Shown here one piece after another: positions 16,243 through 25,297 of a stretch of 50,109 nucleotides of DNA. The DNA comes from an uncultured Dorea sp. (lineage in GTDB: Bacteria > Bacillota > Clostridia > Lachnospirales > Lachnospiraceae): contig CAJTYU010000022.1 in assembly GCA_910584095.1 (NCBI GenBank), positions 1 to 50,109 of the forward strand. Reading direction: 5' to 3'. The position numbers and the translations under genes are program-made. Position 1 is the first letter of the stretch. Each line of letters begins with the position of its first letter. The notes under the pieces were generated by a model. The model ran no database searches, was not told the origin of the DNA, and was given only the letters and a program-made list of their open reading frames with translations.

Positions 16243-19200
16243 GTGGGAAATGTAAAAATGGTGAATTTATACCGATGCAGTTCGGCAGAAAGGAGGGTGA
16301 CAGAAAAGGAAATACATTTTTTTGTAACGGATTACTTTGATGGGATTAAGGTGGAAAGTCTGGATTTGGAAAAAACAACATTGGCGGAATGTTTTGGCAT
16401 TAAACATGTAGCCAATGTAGAGAAGAAAGGAATATCCTATCAAAGATATTGTTTGTTTGATATGGAAGATGAAGATGAGGATATTTTCGGAATTATTCAA
16501 GACATGTCATTGCTTACCATAATACAGGTTTTTATTAATCCGGATATTTATCAGGCATCAAGTTTTCAGGATGGAGGAGAAGTATCTTGCAGCCAATGTA
16601 TAATGAAAATATCTAAGTATTTGGAATGTGTATTTGGGGAGAGAAAAAATCTTAAATGGAAGATTTATCGACTCCTTACAGATGGTGATTTTGCTATTGT
16701 TGTACGTAGCAGCCGGATTCATGATGCATATGATATTTCAACGCTTGTCAGAAGTATATTTTTACATGCAGAAGGGATGCAGGAGGATGTATCGGCCTTT
16801 TTTACGTATACGATTTCAGGAGTTCTGGATAAAAGAATCGATGGGAAAGATGCATGTGGAAAGATTGGCTGGTCTAAATATCTTGACATACAAGATCGTG
16901 TTATAGTGAGGATATGTTATTCACATAGGTTTTCTGGCATGCTTTATAAAAAAGAAAACAAGGAGATAAAAGAAAGTTTTTTGTCTTCTGGGGATCAACT
17001 TCTCGGATGGTACGATTATCAGATGGAATGTACGCCATCTGAATTTGAGGAAATGTATTCATTTATACGTGATTTTAAGTTTAATAAAAATCAAATAATT
17101 AGAGAAACGGAGTTTTCCGCATTGCAGGAAAAAACACAGATGGTACTGTGGATGTTAAAATATGGATGTATATCGCGTATAAATGAAAAATTGCTTTTGC
17201 ATTATGAGGAAGAAAGCTTGCTGTCAGAGTCCCCCGAATACATATGGCAGTTAAGTTGTGAGAAAGAGTGGAATTCTTTGTATGAGCAGAACAATAAAAG
17301 GATTATTGAAGTGAGAAGCTCGGCCGAAGAGACTGAAAGGTTATTAAAAGAAAATTATCAAAGCGCTCGCAATTTAAAGGAATATGTTCGGCTATTAGGG
17401 CGTTTGTGCCGTATACTTTATGAAATAAATCAAATGCAGGAACAGCGAGTTAGTGTAGCTAATTTATTGAAGCAGTTGAATATTATGATGAATTCCATGA
17501 ATGGCTATATAAAAGATTCGGAAATGAATGGATTTTCTGGAAAAAAAATAGCAAATCGGGTTGAAGCGCTTCTTCATGTAGGGATTAACGCATTGGAGGG
17601 CTTTACGAAATATATTCGTAATATTAATTTACAGACTATACAGACTCCGAATTTTGATTTACAGACCAATGTATGTGTAGAAAAAATGCTTCTTGCATAT
17701 AGTCAGTTTATGAAGCCGTTTATGGAAAAAGCTGACGGTAGAAACGAAAAGGCATATTATTTGAATAACCCTCTTTATCCGATTATAATTCCAGATATGA
17801 GTGTTATGTCCCTTTCTGTTATTGTTTTGTTTAATTATTGTTATCCAAAAGAAAAGAACAGCGATAGGTTGATGGTAGTATTCAGTCCTACATTTTCTTA
17901 TTTGTGTGAAAGTTGTTTTTTGATTCCAGCTATTTTTCATGAAATTGCGCATCAATTTAGATATGAAAATAGAGAAATAAGAAATAGAAATGTTGAGAAA
18001 TATATATTCAAATCATTCTTATTTGGAATGATTAGAGATATTTTGGAAGATGAGAAGTATGGCATAACATCTGAAGCTATTACAGAAGAAATAGTTGAGA
18101 AAGCATATGACTTTACAGAGGGGAAATTGATTTCCGAGGAGGCAAGAAAAAATAATTTTCAGAATTTTGAGTATGAATTAACAAGAGTATTGGGAGGATT
18201 ATGCGCGGCTGCAAATAAGCCGGAGGCTAATCCGGCTATATCTATTAGACAATACGTTGATCAAACAAAAAATAGTGTTTTGGATTATAACATGGAGATT
18301 TTGTCAGCGATAGAGTTAATTCAAAAGACTTTGGAAAAATGGGAAAGCAATCTGATAAAATATAAAGAAGATGAAAGACTTGATATAGAAATGAGAGATA
18401 AGCTGAATGATGTCTTGGCTCAATATAAAGCAGTACAGGAAAGACAGATTGCGGATGCTATTATTGCATTGCTGGAAAATATTAAGGAAAACCACGGAAA
18501 GAACATGGAAGAAGGAGCGAGCAAGCAGATAAAAGAAATATGTGAGAAAAAAACAGATGCCATAGACGGAGAGGAATTTGGAAAATGTTTGTTTGATATT
18601 TTTAACAAAATAGAAAAATACATTCCTGAAACGGAAAGACTGGATTTGAAAAACCTGTTAAAACAATATCATAATATATACCATACATACCGTACATACA
18701 TGATAACGGAAGGAGAATTAAGAAAAGGGAAGGGTAGAGAAGATAGGAAATACCAAAAATATTTATCTGGACTCAGTCAGATTCTGTATGAAATAATTCT
18801 TGATTATTTGGATAAATATGAATACAAAAGAAATAGGGCGATGGACTGGGATGAAATTGCCATATCTAGCAGCCAGATAGAGTATCTGCATAAAAGAATT
18901 ATAATTGAGAAGAAAGAAGGGATTGAAAAAAGACTGAGAGATATTTTGTCTGTATATGGGGAAAAGTATTTGATTAATAATTTTGTTCACAGTAAATCAA
19001 TGCTGTACCGAGAAGTAACCTCTGATTTATTTATGTGCTCTATCATGGGACTGAACTCATTTGGATATTTAGTAGTTGTAGCCGAGACTTTTGCTTTTAC
19101 AGAAGATAATAAAGGGATTCAGTATGAGAGGGTTTCAATAGTCTTACAATGCCTGTGCAGTAAAAGGAATGGCGAGAATCTTGACGCAGCAGAATTTGAA

Positions 19201-19683
19201 GAGGATTTGATGGAGATATTGCGTACTGAATTGAATAAATTACTAGAGGGAAATCAAGAGTTGCAAGAAGTTTGCGGAGTGGATTCATTTCTTTATCAGG
19301 ACATAGAGACTATCAAGAAGACATTAGTAGATTTAAGGCAGGTAAGATCATTGACTTCTACCCAAGACTGGATTCTTAGGATATGTTGGCAGATAACTGT
19401 AATTGTGAAAAACCTTAAAAATAGTCAGGTATGCTGCAAGGTAATCGGGGAAAAGGATATTTGGAAAGACCTTGTATCAAAGCATTCTTATATTCAAAAT
19501 ACGGACAAACTACAAAAGATATTGAAAGAAAATGATGAGGTTGGTTTATGTAGCAGCATATCTGAAATATTGAACAGCCCTACATCCTATTTCAAGGATA
19601 GAAAGTCAATAACGTTAGAAGAGATTTGCTTTATTTTTGATAAATATGAGAAAAATTGTAGATGTATAATGCAGGAACAGTGA
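16243..19683 (+). CDS. large HExxH zincin-like protein, partner of FRG-domain protein
   Basis: A 1146-aa soluble protein with no signal peptide or transmembrane helix. FHEIAHQFRYE gives an HExxH zinc motif at residues 566-570, and YREVTSDLFMC (E924, D928) fits the distant third-ligand pattern ExxxD of gluzincin peptidases. About 350 residues between them are rich in Glu and Lys and largely helical or coiled coil, an unusually long insertion. The N-terminal 500 residues match no family I recognise. GTG 16243 is chosen because GGGAGG lies 7 nt upstream; the frame extends to GTG 16228. The FRG gene follows after 9 nt, so the two form an operon. It is AT-rich compared with the flanking sugar genes, suggesting transfer. 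A conflict-system effector or sensor protease is inference. Confidence 0.7.
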   Translation: MGNVKMVNLYRCSSAERRVTEKEIHFFVTDYFDGIKVESLDLEKTTLAECFGIKHVANVEKKGISYQRYCLFDMEDEDEDIFGIIQDMSLLTIIQVFINPDIYQASSFQDGGEVSCSQCIMKISKYLECVFGERKNLKWKIYRLLTDGDFAIVVRSSRIHDAYDISTLVRSIFLHAEGMQEDVSAFFTYTISGVLDKRIDGKDACGKIGWSKYLDIQDRVIVRICYSHRFSGMLYKKENKEIKESFLSSGDQLLGWYDYQMECTPSEFEEMYSFIRDFKFNKNQIIRETEFSALQEKTQMVLWMLKYGCISRINEKLLLHYEEESLLSESPEYIWQLSCEKEWNSLYEQNNKRIIEVRSSAEETERLLKENYQSARNLKEYVRLLGRLCRILYEINQMQEQRVSVANLLKQLNIMMNSMNGYIKDSEMNGFSGKKIANRVEALLHVGINALEGFTKYIRNINLQTIQTPNFDLQTNVCVEKMLLAYSQFMKPFMEKADGRNEKAYYLNNPLYPIIIPDMSVMSLSVIVLFNYCYPKEKNSDRLMVVFSPTFSYLCESCFLIPAIFHEIAHQFRYENREIRNRNVEKYIFKSFLFGMIRDILEDEKYGITSEAITEEIVEKAYDFTEGKLISEEARKNNFQNFEYELTRVLGGLCAAANKPEANPAISIRQYVDQTKNSVLDYNMEILSAIELIQKTLEKWESNLIKYKEDERLDIEMRDKLNDVLAQYKAVQERQIADAIIALLENIKENHGKNMEEGASKQIKEICEKKTDAIDGEEFGKCLFDIFNKIEKYIPETERLDLKNLLKQYHNIYHTYRTYMITEGELRKGKGREDRKYQKYLSGLSQILYEIILDYLDKYEYKRNRAMDWDEIAISSSQIEYLHKRIIIEKKEGIEKRLRDILSVYGEKYLINNFVHSKSMLYREVTSDLFMCSIMGLNSFGYLVVVAETFAFTEDNKGIQYERVSIVLQCLCSKRNGENLDAAEFEEDLMEILRTELNKLLEGNQELQEVCGVDSFLYQDIETIKKTLVDLRQVRSLTSTQDWILRICWQITVIVKNLKNSQVCCKVIGEKDIWKDLVSKHSYIQNTDKLQKILKENDEVGLCSSISEILNSPTSYFKDRKSITLEEICFIFDKYEKNCRCIMQEQ

Positions 19684-19692
19684 GGGGGATGT

Positions 19693-20781
19693 ATGGCAGT
19701 TAATGAATATAAGGTAGACCATTTTCAAGAATATATCGAAGTGGTTTCATCAATAGGAAAGAGAAGGAAAAGCAAATTGGGGCATCCCCCTGTTCTGTGG
19801 TTTAGAGGACATCGGAAGCAATCATGGAATTTATCCCCTACATTACTGAGGGGAGTGAAGCTGAATTCCATAGCAGGAGTAAATAATGCATCTGGAAGGG
19901 CGATGGAAGAAGAATTGCGAAAGCAGCATTATTTGGCAAAAAATTATCATTTTCTCTCTAAGGATCCGAAAACAAATATTGAATGGTATGAAGTTATGCA
20001 GCACCATGGAGTAAAGACAAGGCTTCTTGATTGGTCGGAATCGGCGGTTCATTCATTAATATTTGCGCTTGAATGTTTTTTTGATGAAAAGCAATATCGT
20101 ACGGTAGATAGAATTAATAGTTCTCCTTGTGTTTGGATTTTGGAACCCATTGAGTGGAACTTAAAAGCGATTAAGAAACTTCTGTTTAATAAGAAGATAT
20201 TAGATGAATGTGTAGATAGACTTTGCGCATCATATAGGAAAAAATGCAGAATTAGGAAAAGGTATGAAGAACTGGTTTTAGCATTTGACGACTATATTAA
20301 AAGTGATTCAACAGAGCATCTGAAAGGAATTTTTAATATGAGCAGTATGATGGAAGGTCTTCAGATGAAAAGTAATTCGGAATGGGTACAGCTTCTGGAG
20401 AAAGGTGAATTGTACTATTGCCTTTTCAATTTGTTGATATTTATATATCTTTCAACAGAACAGAAGAGTTGGAATGATGTACTGCCGCTGTCAATTGTAG
20501 AGTCTTATCACAGCGAAAGGATTCGGGCACAAAAAGGAGCATTTTCCATTTTTCCATATTATAAAGAAGATGATTTGTATAAAAATGTGGCAAAAATGGG
20601 AATTTTGTTAGATGCAATGGAGTATATGAGAGACGGGAATTATTTTTTGCATAAGGTTCTTTTGCGTAATCCAACAGAAATTGCATTTGAAGTTATGAAT
20701 TCTGGATTGAATGTTAGTTGGCTTTATCCAGAAATGCCAGTTGTAGCGAATGCAATTGAGCAGAGAGAGATATTTTATTAA
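19693..20781 (+). CDS. FRG-domain protein
   Basis: A 362-aa soluble protein with a complete FRG domain. LWFRGHRKQSWNLSPTLLRG has the name-giving F37-R38-G39, QHHGVKTRLLDWSES (residues 103-117) is the second hallmark block, and RIRAQKGAFSIFPYY (276-290) is the usual C-terminal block. FRG proteins are widespread in bacteria and phages and often occur in variable regions; their activity is not established to my knowledge. GAGGGGG lies 4 nt before ATG 19693, and the gene follows the HExxH gene by 9 nt. The pairing suggests a two-component system, possibly antiviral or toxin-like. This is inferred from context. Confidence 0.8.
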   Translation: MAVNEYKVDHFQEYIEVVSSIGKRRKSKLGHPPVLWFRGHRKQSWNLSPTLLRGVKLNSIAGVNNASGRAMEEELRKQHYLAKNYHFLSKDPKTNIEWYEVMQHHGVKTRLLDWSESAVHSLIFALECFFDEKQYRTVDRINSSPCVWILEPIEWNLKAIKKLLFNKKILDECVDRLCASYRKKCRIRKRYEELVLAFDDYIKSDSTEHLKGIFNMSSMMEGLQMKSNSEWVQLLEKGELYYCLFNLLIFIYLSTEQKSWNDVLPLSIVESYHSERIRAQKGAFSIFPYYKEDDLYKNVAKMGILLDAMEYMRDGNYFLHKVLLRNPTEIAFEVMNSGLNVSWLYPEMPVVANAIEQREIFY

Positions 20782-20784
20782 AAT
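20756..20784 (+). promoter_or_regulatory. candidate promoter of the L,D-transpeptidase gene
   Basis: TTGAGC (20756-20761) and TAAAAT (20779-20784) are spaced by 17 nt and overlap the end of the FRG gene. They lie about 50 nt before the ATG of the Bsp-repeat protein. Confidence 0.35.
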
Positions 20785-20834
20785 TGAAGCATATATAAAA
20801 TATAAACACAATTTGTTGTAAAGGGTGATGGGAA

Positions 20835-23800
20835 ATGAGAGATAATAGCATATGGAAAAAATCAATTATAAGGATGCTGGCTGTACTGGTATGCTGCTTT
20901 GTTTGCATGGGACAGGTTCATGCGGAGGATTTAGACAGTCGTGAGAATCAGCTGGGAGAACAGCTTGCGGATGGCAGAGTAGAGAATGAGGACAATGCCG
21001 CTCCGAATGAAAATGAAGCGATTGCGGACACGGCGCCAAAAGATGAAGCGCAGACAGAGGATAAAGATATACCGGATAATTCGGTTCCGCCTGTGCAGAA
21101 TGAAATTATTCAAAAACAAAAGGCTGACGTACCGGCGGTAACGATTGATAATGTGAATACCGCAGATGGTACGTTTCGTGTGCAGGCCCGTAATATTCCA
21201 AACAGCGGCAATATTAGGAAAGTAGAATTTGCAGTATGGAGTGATGTAAACGGTCAGGATGACGTAAGATGGTATCCGGCAAATTTGGATAGTAACGGAA
21301 TATACGAGGCATATGTCAATATAAATATGCATAAGTATTCCTTTGGCTCTTATCAAATCCATGCGTATGCAACGGATTTATCCGGCAATGAATCTTTTGT
21401 AGGCGGAGCAAAGCAGAACATGGATGTTCAAAAGGGAAAGCTGGCTGTTGCAGGCGGTAAGGATGTATATACATATACGGCTGAACTGAAAGATGCAGTT
21501 GTACCGGGAGGAATTGAAGAAATCCGTTTTGCGGTATGGTCCGATGCGAACGGTCAGGATGATATTGATTGGTATAATGTAAAGAGAGCGGATAATGGAG
21601 CTTACCGGGCGAATATTTCCTTGAAAAAGCATAAAGGTTTCGGAGACTATAACGTGCATGTTTATGCGAAGACAAAGAGCGGGGAGCTTACTTTTGTAAA
21701 TGGAAGGACATTTTCAACGATAGACGCTCCGGAAGCTAGAAGCGTGAAGGTAGAGAAATATGATGAGAATAAAGGGACTTTCCAGATTGTAATTTCTGAT
21801 GTAAGAAATTCGGAATACATTGAAGAAGTTAAAGTTCCCGTGTGGAGCGATGTCGGCGGTCAGGATGATTTGAAATGGTATCTGGCCAAGAAAAATTCAA
21901 AAGGACAGTATATTGCCGATGTAAATATCAGAGATCATAAATATACAATGGGGAAATATATTGCCCATGTATATATTACCGATACTACCGGATATTATTA
22001 TTTTAACTCCGGTATAGATTATAACGTAAATATAAAAAAGGGAACTATGACGGCAAAGCAGATATCTGGCAATAAGCGGCAATATATGATTGAACTGAAA
22101 GATATTGCCGTTCCAGGAGGCGCCGCGGCAGTTCGGTTTGCGGTATGGAGCGTGGCTGGCGGTCAAGACGATATACGTTGGTATACGGCGGACAGAAAAA
22201 CGGCGGGCAGTTACCAGTTTAAGATGTCGGTGGAAAACCATAAGGGACTTGGCGAATATAAAATACACTCCTATGCAGTTATGCCCAACGGTGCAGAGAA
22301 CTTTATTAACGGAACAAGTTTTAAAACGGCTGTTCCCCGGATTAAAGCTGCTGAATTGATTAATGTAAACAGGGGGAAAGGAAAATTTCAGGTCAAGCTT
22401 ACCGGCGTGACAGACAGTGAATTGATACAAAAGATAGAGATACCAGTATGGTCGGAACAGAATCAGGGAGATCTTATATGGTATACCGCCGCGAAAAACA
22501 GAGACGGCAGTTATACGGTTGATGTAGATATTCGAAATCATAAGTATAACGCGGGAGTTTATCAGGCGCATGTATACGTTACCGACGCGACTGGAATAAA
22601 ACAATTTGCAGGCAAAGGTCTGAGCTGTAATATGAAGCCTAAGTACGATAGTCTTACAGCGGCGGATACAAATAAGAATAAAACAGAAAAATCATATCGT
22701 ATTACTTTGAAAGGCCTTGATATTCCGGCGGGAGAAAATGGAGTCACATTTGCAGTGTGGGGAGACGCGGCTGGTCAGAACGACCTCCACTGGTATCATG
22801 CGGCAAGAGGCGCGGACGGTACGTATACATATACCTTAAATATCTGGGACCACAAGGAATTGGGCAGGTATAACGTACATGTATATTACACGACAAAGGC
22901 AAATACAACGGCTTTTGTGGGGGCAACATCATTTACGCTTAAGAATACTCCAAAAGCCATGACAGCAATTTCGAATGTAAACGGTACGCAAGGAAGCTTT
23001 ACGGTAACCGTATCTGGGGTTACGGCGCCGTCGGGCGTATCAAAGGTTCAAATTCCAGTTTGGTGCGCGGATGATCAGAGCGACATTAAGTGGTATGAAG
23101 GATTGAAAGTAAGAGAAGGCGTTTATACTGCGAATGTTAATGCAGCAAATCATGGATTCCATTTTGGGAATTATAAGGTGCATGTGTATGTTACTATGGG
23201 AAATGGGATTACGGCATGTGCCGCTGTGACCAGTAAGAATTTTCAGCCGAAAAATTATGTATATAGTTACCGCATCAGCAACACCCAGTATGAGGTAGGG
23301 ATTCTAGGAGCAACAGAAGGAAAAGTCCAGTTTCCGACATGGAGCGATGCAAACGGGCAGGACGACATGGTGTGGTATCAGGGCGTCGACTGCGGCGGCG
23401 GTAAATGGAATGCACGTATTGATAGTCTGAACCACAGCAGTTCGGGAGGTTATACGACCCATGTGTATGTGGGAAATGCTTGCGTAGGAACCGCTTCTTA
23501 TTCATTAGACAGAATTCCGCCGGCTCAGGCTGCGATGATGAAGAGGGCAAATTGGTACAGCAGCTCTACGCCGTATTTGATTCTGGTAAATAAGAGTTCG
23601 CATTTGGTAGGCGTATTCCAAGGATGGCAGGGGAATTGGAATCTGATTAAGTTCTGGGATTGTGCGGACGGCAAGGCAAGTACGCCGACCGTGGAAGGCG
23701 AGTTCCGTGTTGGAAGCCGCGGCTATTACTTTAATTCCGGTGCATACCGCTGCTATTGGTGGACTCAGTTTTATAATGATTATCTATTTCATTCAGTTCT

Positions 23801-23939
23801 TTATGACTGGAATGGCAATCTTCAGGACGGCAGGGTAGGTCTGGGGTTATCCCATGGATGCGTTCGTCTTAAGATAGATAATGCGAAGTGGATTTATGAT
23901 AATATTCCTTCCGGCACGAAGGTTGCAGTATATCATTAA
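20835..23939 (+). CDS. secreted L,D-transpeptidase with eight GBS-Bsp-like repeats
   Basis: A 1034-aa exported protein. The signal peptide ends around VHA (residue 30), followed by an acidic, Asn/Asp/Glu-rich linker to about residue 98. Then come eight repeats of 85-100 residues with the core FAVWSDxNGQDDxxWY and a closing HVYxT segment, typical of GBS-Bsp-like repeats. The C-terminal 130 residues form a YkuD domain with H1007 and catalytic C1009 in SHGCVRL. It probably cross-links or anchors material on peptidoglycan while the repeats bind wall glycans or adhere. AAAGGGTG lies 8 nt before the start. Its repeat array closely resembles that of the gene at 30.2 kb. Confidence 0.88.
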   Translation: MRDNSIWKKSIIRMLAVLVCCFVCMGQVHAEDLDSRENQLGEQLADGRVENEDNAAPNENEAIADTAPKDEAQTEDKDIPDNSVPPVQNEIIQKQKADVPAVTIDNVNTADGTFRVQARNIPNSGNIRKVEFAVWSDVNGQDDVRWYPANLDSNGIYEAYVNINMHKYSFGSYQIHAYATDLSGNESFVGGAKQNMDVQKGKLAVAGGKDVYTYTAELKDAVVPGGIEEIRFAVWSDANGQDDIDWYNVKRADNGAYRANISLKKHKGFGDYNVHVYAKTKSGELTFVNGRTFSTIDAPEARSVKVEKYDENKGTFQIVISDVRNSEYIEEVKVPVWSDVGGQDDLKWYLAKKNSKGQYIADVNIRDHKYTMGKYIAHVYITDTTGYYYFNSGIDYNVNIKKGTMTAKQISGNKRQYMIELKDIAVPGGAAAVRFAVWSVAGGQDDIRWYTADRKTAGSYQFKMSVENHKGLGEYKIHSYAVMPNGAENFINGTSFKTAVPRIKAAELINVNRGKGKFQVKLTGVTDSELIQKIEIPVWSEQNQGDLIWYTAAKNRDGSYTVDVDIRNHKYNAGVYQAHVYVTDATGIKQFAGKGLSCNMKPKYDSLTAADTNKNKTEKSYRITLKGLDIPAGENGVTFAVWGDAAGQNDLHWYHAARGADGTYTYTLNIWDHKELGRYNVHVYYTTKANTTAFVGATSFTLKNTPKAMTAISNVNGTQGSFTVTVSGVTAPSGVSKVQIPVWCADDQSDIKWYEGLKVREGVYTANVNAANHGFHFGNYKVHVYVTMGNGITACAAVTSKNFQPKNYVYSYRISNTQYEVGILGATEGKVQFPTWSDANGQDDMVWYQGVDCGGGKWNARIDSLNHSSSGGYTTHVYVGNACVGTASYSLDRIPPAQAAMMKRANWYSSSTPYLILVNKSSHLVGVFQGWQGNWNLIKFWDCADGKASTPTVEGEFRVGSRGYYFNSGAYRCYWWTQFYNDYLFHSVLYDWNGNLQDGRVGLGLSHGCVRLKIDNAKWIYDNIPSGTKVAVYH
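21138..23510 (+). repeat. eight tandem GBS-Bsp-like repeats, alternating two subtypes
   Basis: Coding repeats of about 270-300 nt. Odd-numbered units contain an 'INMHKYSFGSY'-like turn and open with a Gly-rich beta strand. Even-numbered units have an 'HKGxG' turn and open with a shorter strand. The alternation implies duplication of a two-repeat block. Confidence 0.8.
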
Positions 23940-23958
23940 GCATAGAGAAGGTAATTAG

Positions 23959-25140
23959 ATGAAGATAGAAGGATATTATTCATCTGGCGAATTTGCCCGA
24001 ATGGCAAATGTGACTCTGCGGACAATCCGCTATTATGATAAGCAGAATGTATTAAAGCCCTCGCTTGTAACAGAAGCGGGGGCCCGCTTCTATACGGAGG
24101 AGGATTTTGCCAGACTGCAGCAGATACTGCTGCTAAAATATTTGGGATTTTCACTGGAGGACATTAAGGGAATGATAATTGACGATCCGGATTATCATTT
24201 TATGCTGGATTCCCTGAATATTCAGTTAAAGCTGGTAAAGGACCGTATTGAGCAGATGCAGCTGGTGGAGCAGGCGATACAGGATACGGCTGAGGCAATC
24301 CGTACAGAGAAAATTATTGACTGGAGCAGGATGCTGAAATTAATTCATCTGACCGGAATGGAAAAAAGCTTTAAGAACCAGTATCAGGATGCATCAAATA
24401 TATCAGCGCGCATAAACCTTCACAGCCTGTATTCACAGAACAAGCAAGGATGGTTTCCATGGATTTATGAACATATGCGGGTTGTATCCGGGATGCGGAT
24501 TTTGGAAATAGGATGCGGCGACGGAGAACTGTGGAAACAGAATCTTAAAAGTCTTCCTGACGGCATTAGTATTTCTTTATCAGATATATCGGAAGGAATG
24601 CTCAGGGATGCGAGACGGAAGATTGGCGCGGAAGATGCCAGATTTGATTTTTTTGAATTTGACTGCCATAATATTCCGTATGAGGACGGGACCTTTGAAA
24701 TGGTAGCGGCCAATCATATGCTGTTTTACTGCATGGATATTGAGAACGTATGCAGAGAGGTAAGAAGGGTATTGAAACCAGGCGGAAAATTTGTTTGCGG
24801 GACATATGGCGGGGATCATATGAAAGAAGTTAACGGACTGGTACAGAAATTTGACGAAAGAATTGTACTTTCCGCAGAAAAGCTGTATGAAAGATTTGGA
24901 AGAGAGAATGGCAGACAGATATTAGAACCTTATTTTTCAAATATTCAGTGGGTGCAGTATGAGGATAAATTAATAGTTCCGGAACCGGAACCATTAATTG
25001 CATATATATTGTCCTGTCATGGAAATCAAGGACAACATCTGCTTAACAGATATAGTGAATTTCGGAGTTATGTAAAAAAAAGGACGGAAAAGGGATTTAA
25101 GATTACAAAAGACGCTGGTATTTTTATATGCAGATCATAG
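23959..25140 (+). CDS. MerR-family HTH fused to SAM-dependent methyltransferase
   Basis: A 393-aa fusion. Residues 5-75 are a MerR winged helix (SSGEFARMANVTLRTIRYYD, then GFSLEDIKGMI), followed by a long dimerisation helix to about residue 115. From about residue 165 comes a class I methyltransferase domain with ILEIGCGDGELW as the SAM-binding motif and VLKPGGKFVCGTYGG after strand 4. MerR proteins normally carry a ligand-sensing C-terminus; here an enzyme-like domain takes that place. GAGAAGG lies about 8 nt before the ATG, and the gene follows the L,D-transpeptidase gene by 19 nt. A terminator follows, so it may end that transcript. The methyl acceptor and target promoters are unknown. Confidence 0.8.
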   Translation: MKIEGYYSSGEFARMANVTLRTIRYYDKQNVLKPSLVTEAGARFYTEEDFARLQQILLLKYLGFSLEDIKGMIIDDPDYHFMLDSLNIQLKLVKDRIEQMQLVEQAIQDTAEAIRTEKIIDWSRMLKLIHLTGMEKSFKNQYQDASNISARINLHSLYSQNKQGWFPWIYEHMRVVSGMRILEIGCGDGELWKQNLKSLPDGISISLSDISEGMLRDARRKIGAEDARFDFFEFDCHNIPYEDGTFEMVAANHMLFYCMDIENVCREVRRVLKPGGKFVCGTYGGDHMKEVNGLVQKFDERIVLSAEKLYERFGRENGRQILEPYFSNIQWVQYEDKLIVPEPEPLIAYILSCHGNQGQHLLNRYSEFRSYVKKRTEKGFKITKDAGIFICRS

Positions 25141-25194
25141 TATTAGCGCAAACGGTTAGAGAAGGATGCTCAAAAAATTTATAAAAAAGACTTG

Positions 25195-25217
25195 AAGGTG
25201 ACCTAAGGTCACCTTTT
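25195..25217 (+). terminator. rho-independent terminator after the MerR-methyltransferase gene
   Basis: AAGGTGACC (25195-25203) pairs with GGTCACCTT (25207-25215) around a TAA loop and runs into TTATAAT. It separates the preceding genes from the rhamnose operon. Confidence 0.75.
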
Positions 25218-25245
25218 ATAATATAAATAATAAATACTTGCTGTG

Positions 25246-25274
25246 TTGAATTTATAAAAAATGTGAATACTAAT
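25246..25274 (+). promoter_or_regulatory. weak candidate promoter of the rhamnose operon
   Basis: TTGAAT (25246-25251) and ACTAAT (25269-25274) with 17-nt spacing lie 24 nt upstream of rfbA and downstream of a terminator, so a promoter is expected in this gap. Both boxes match consensus at only four of six positions. Confidence 0.3.
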
Positions 25275-25297
25275 GAAAAGTATGATGGAGGTTGCAA

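Noticed and set aside
16221..16340. 39-codon ORF from ATG 16221 overlapping the HExxH gene start
   Set aside because: It overlaps the better supported GTG start, has a 10-nt spaced weak RBS, and shows no independent support.
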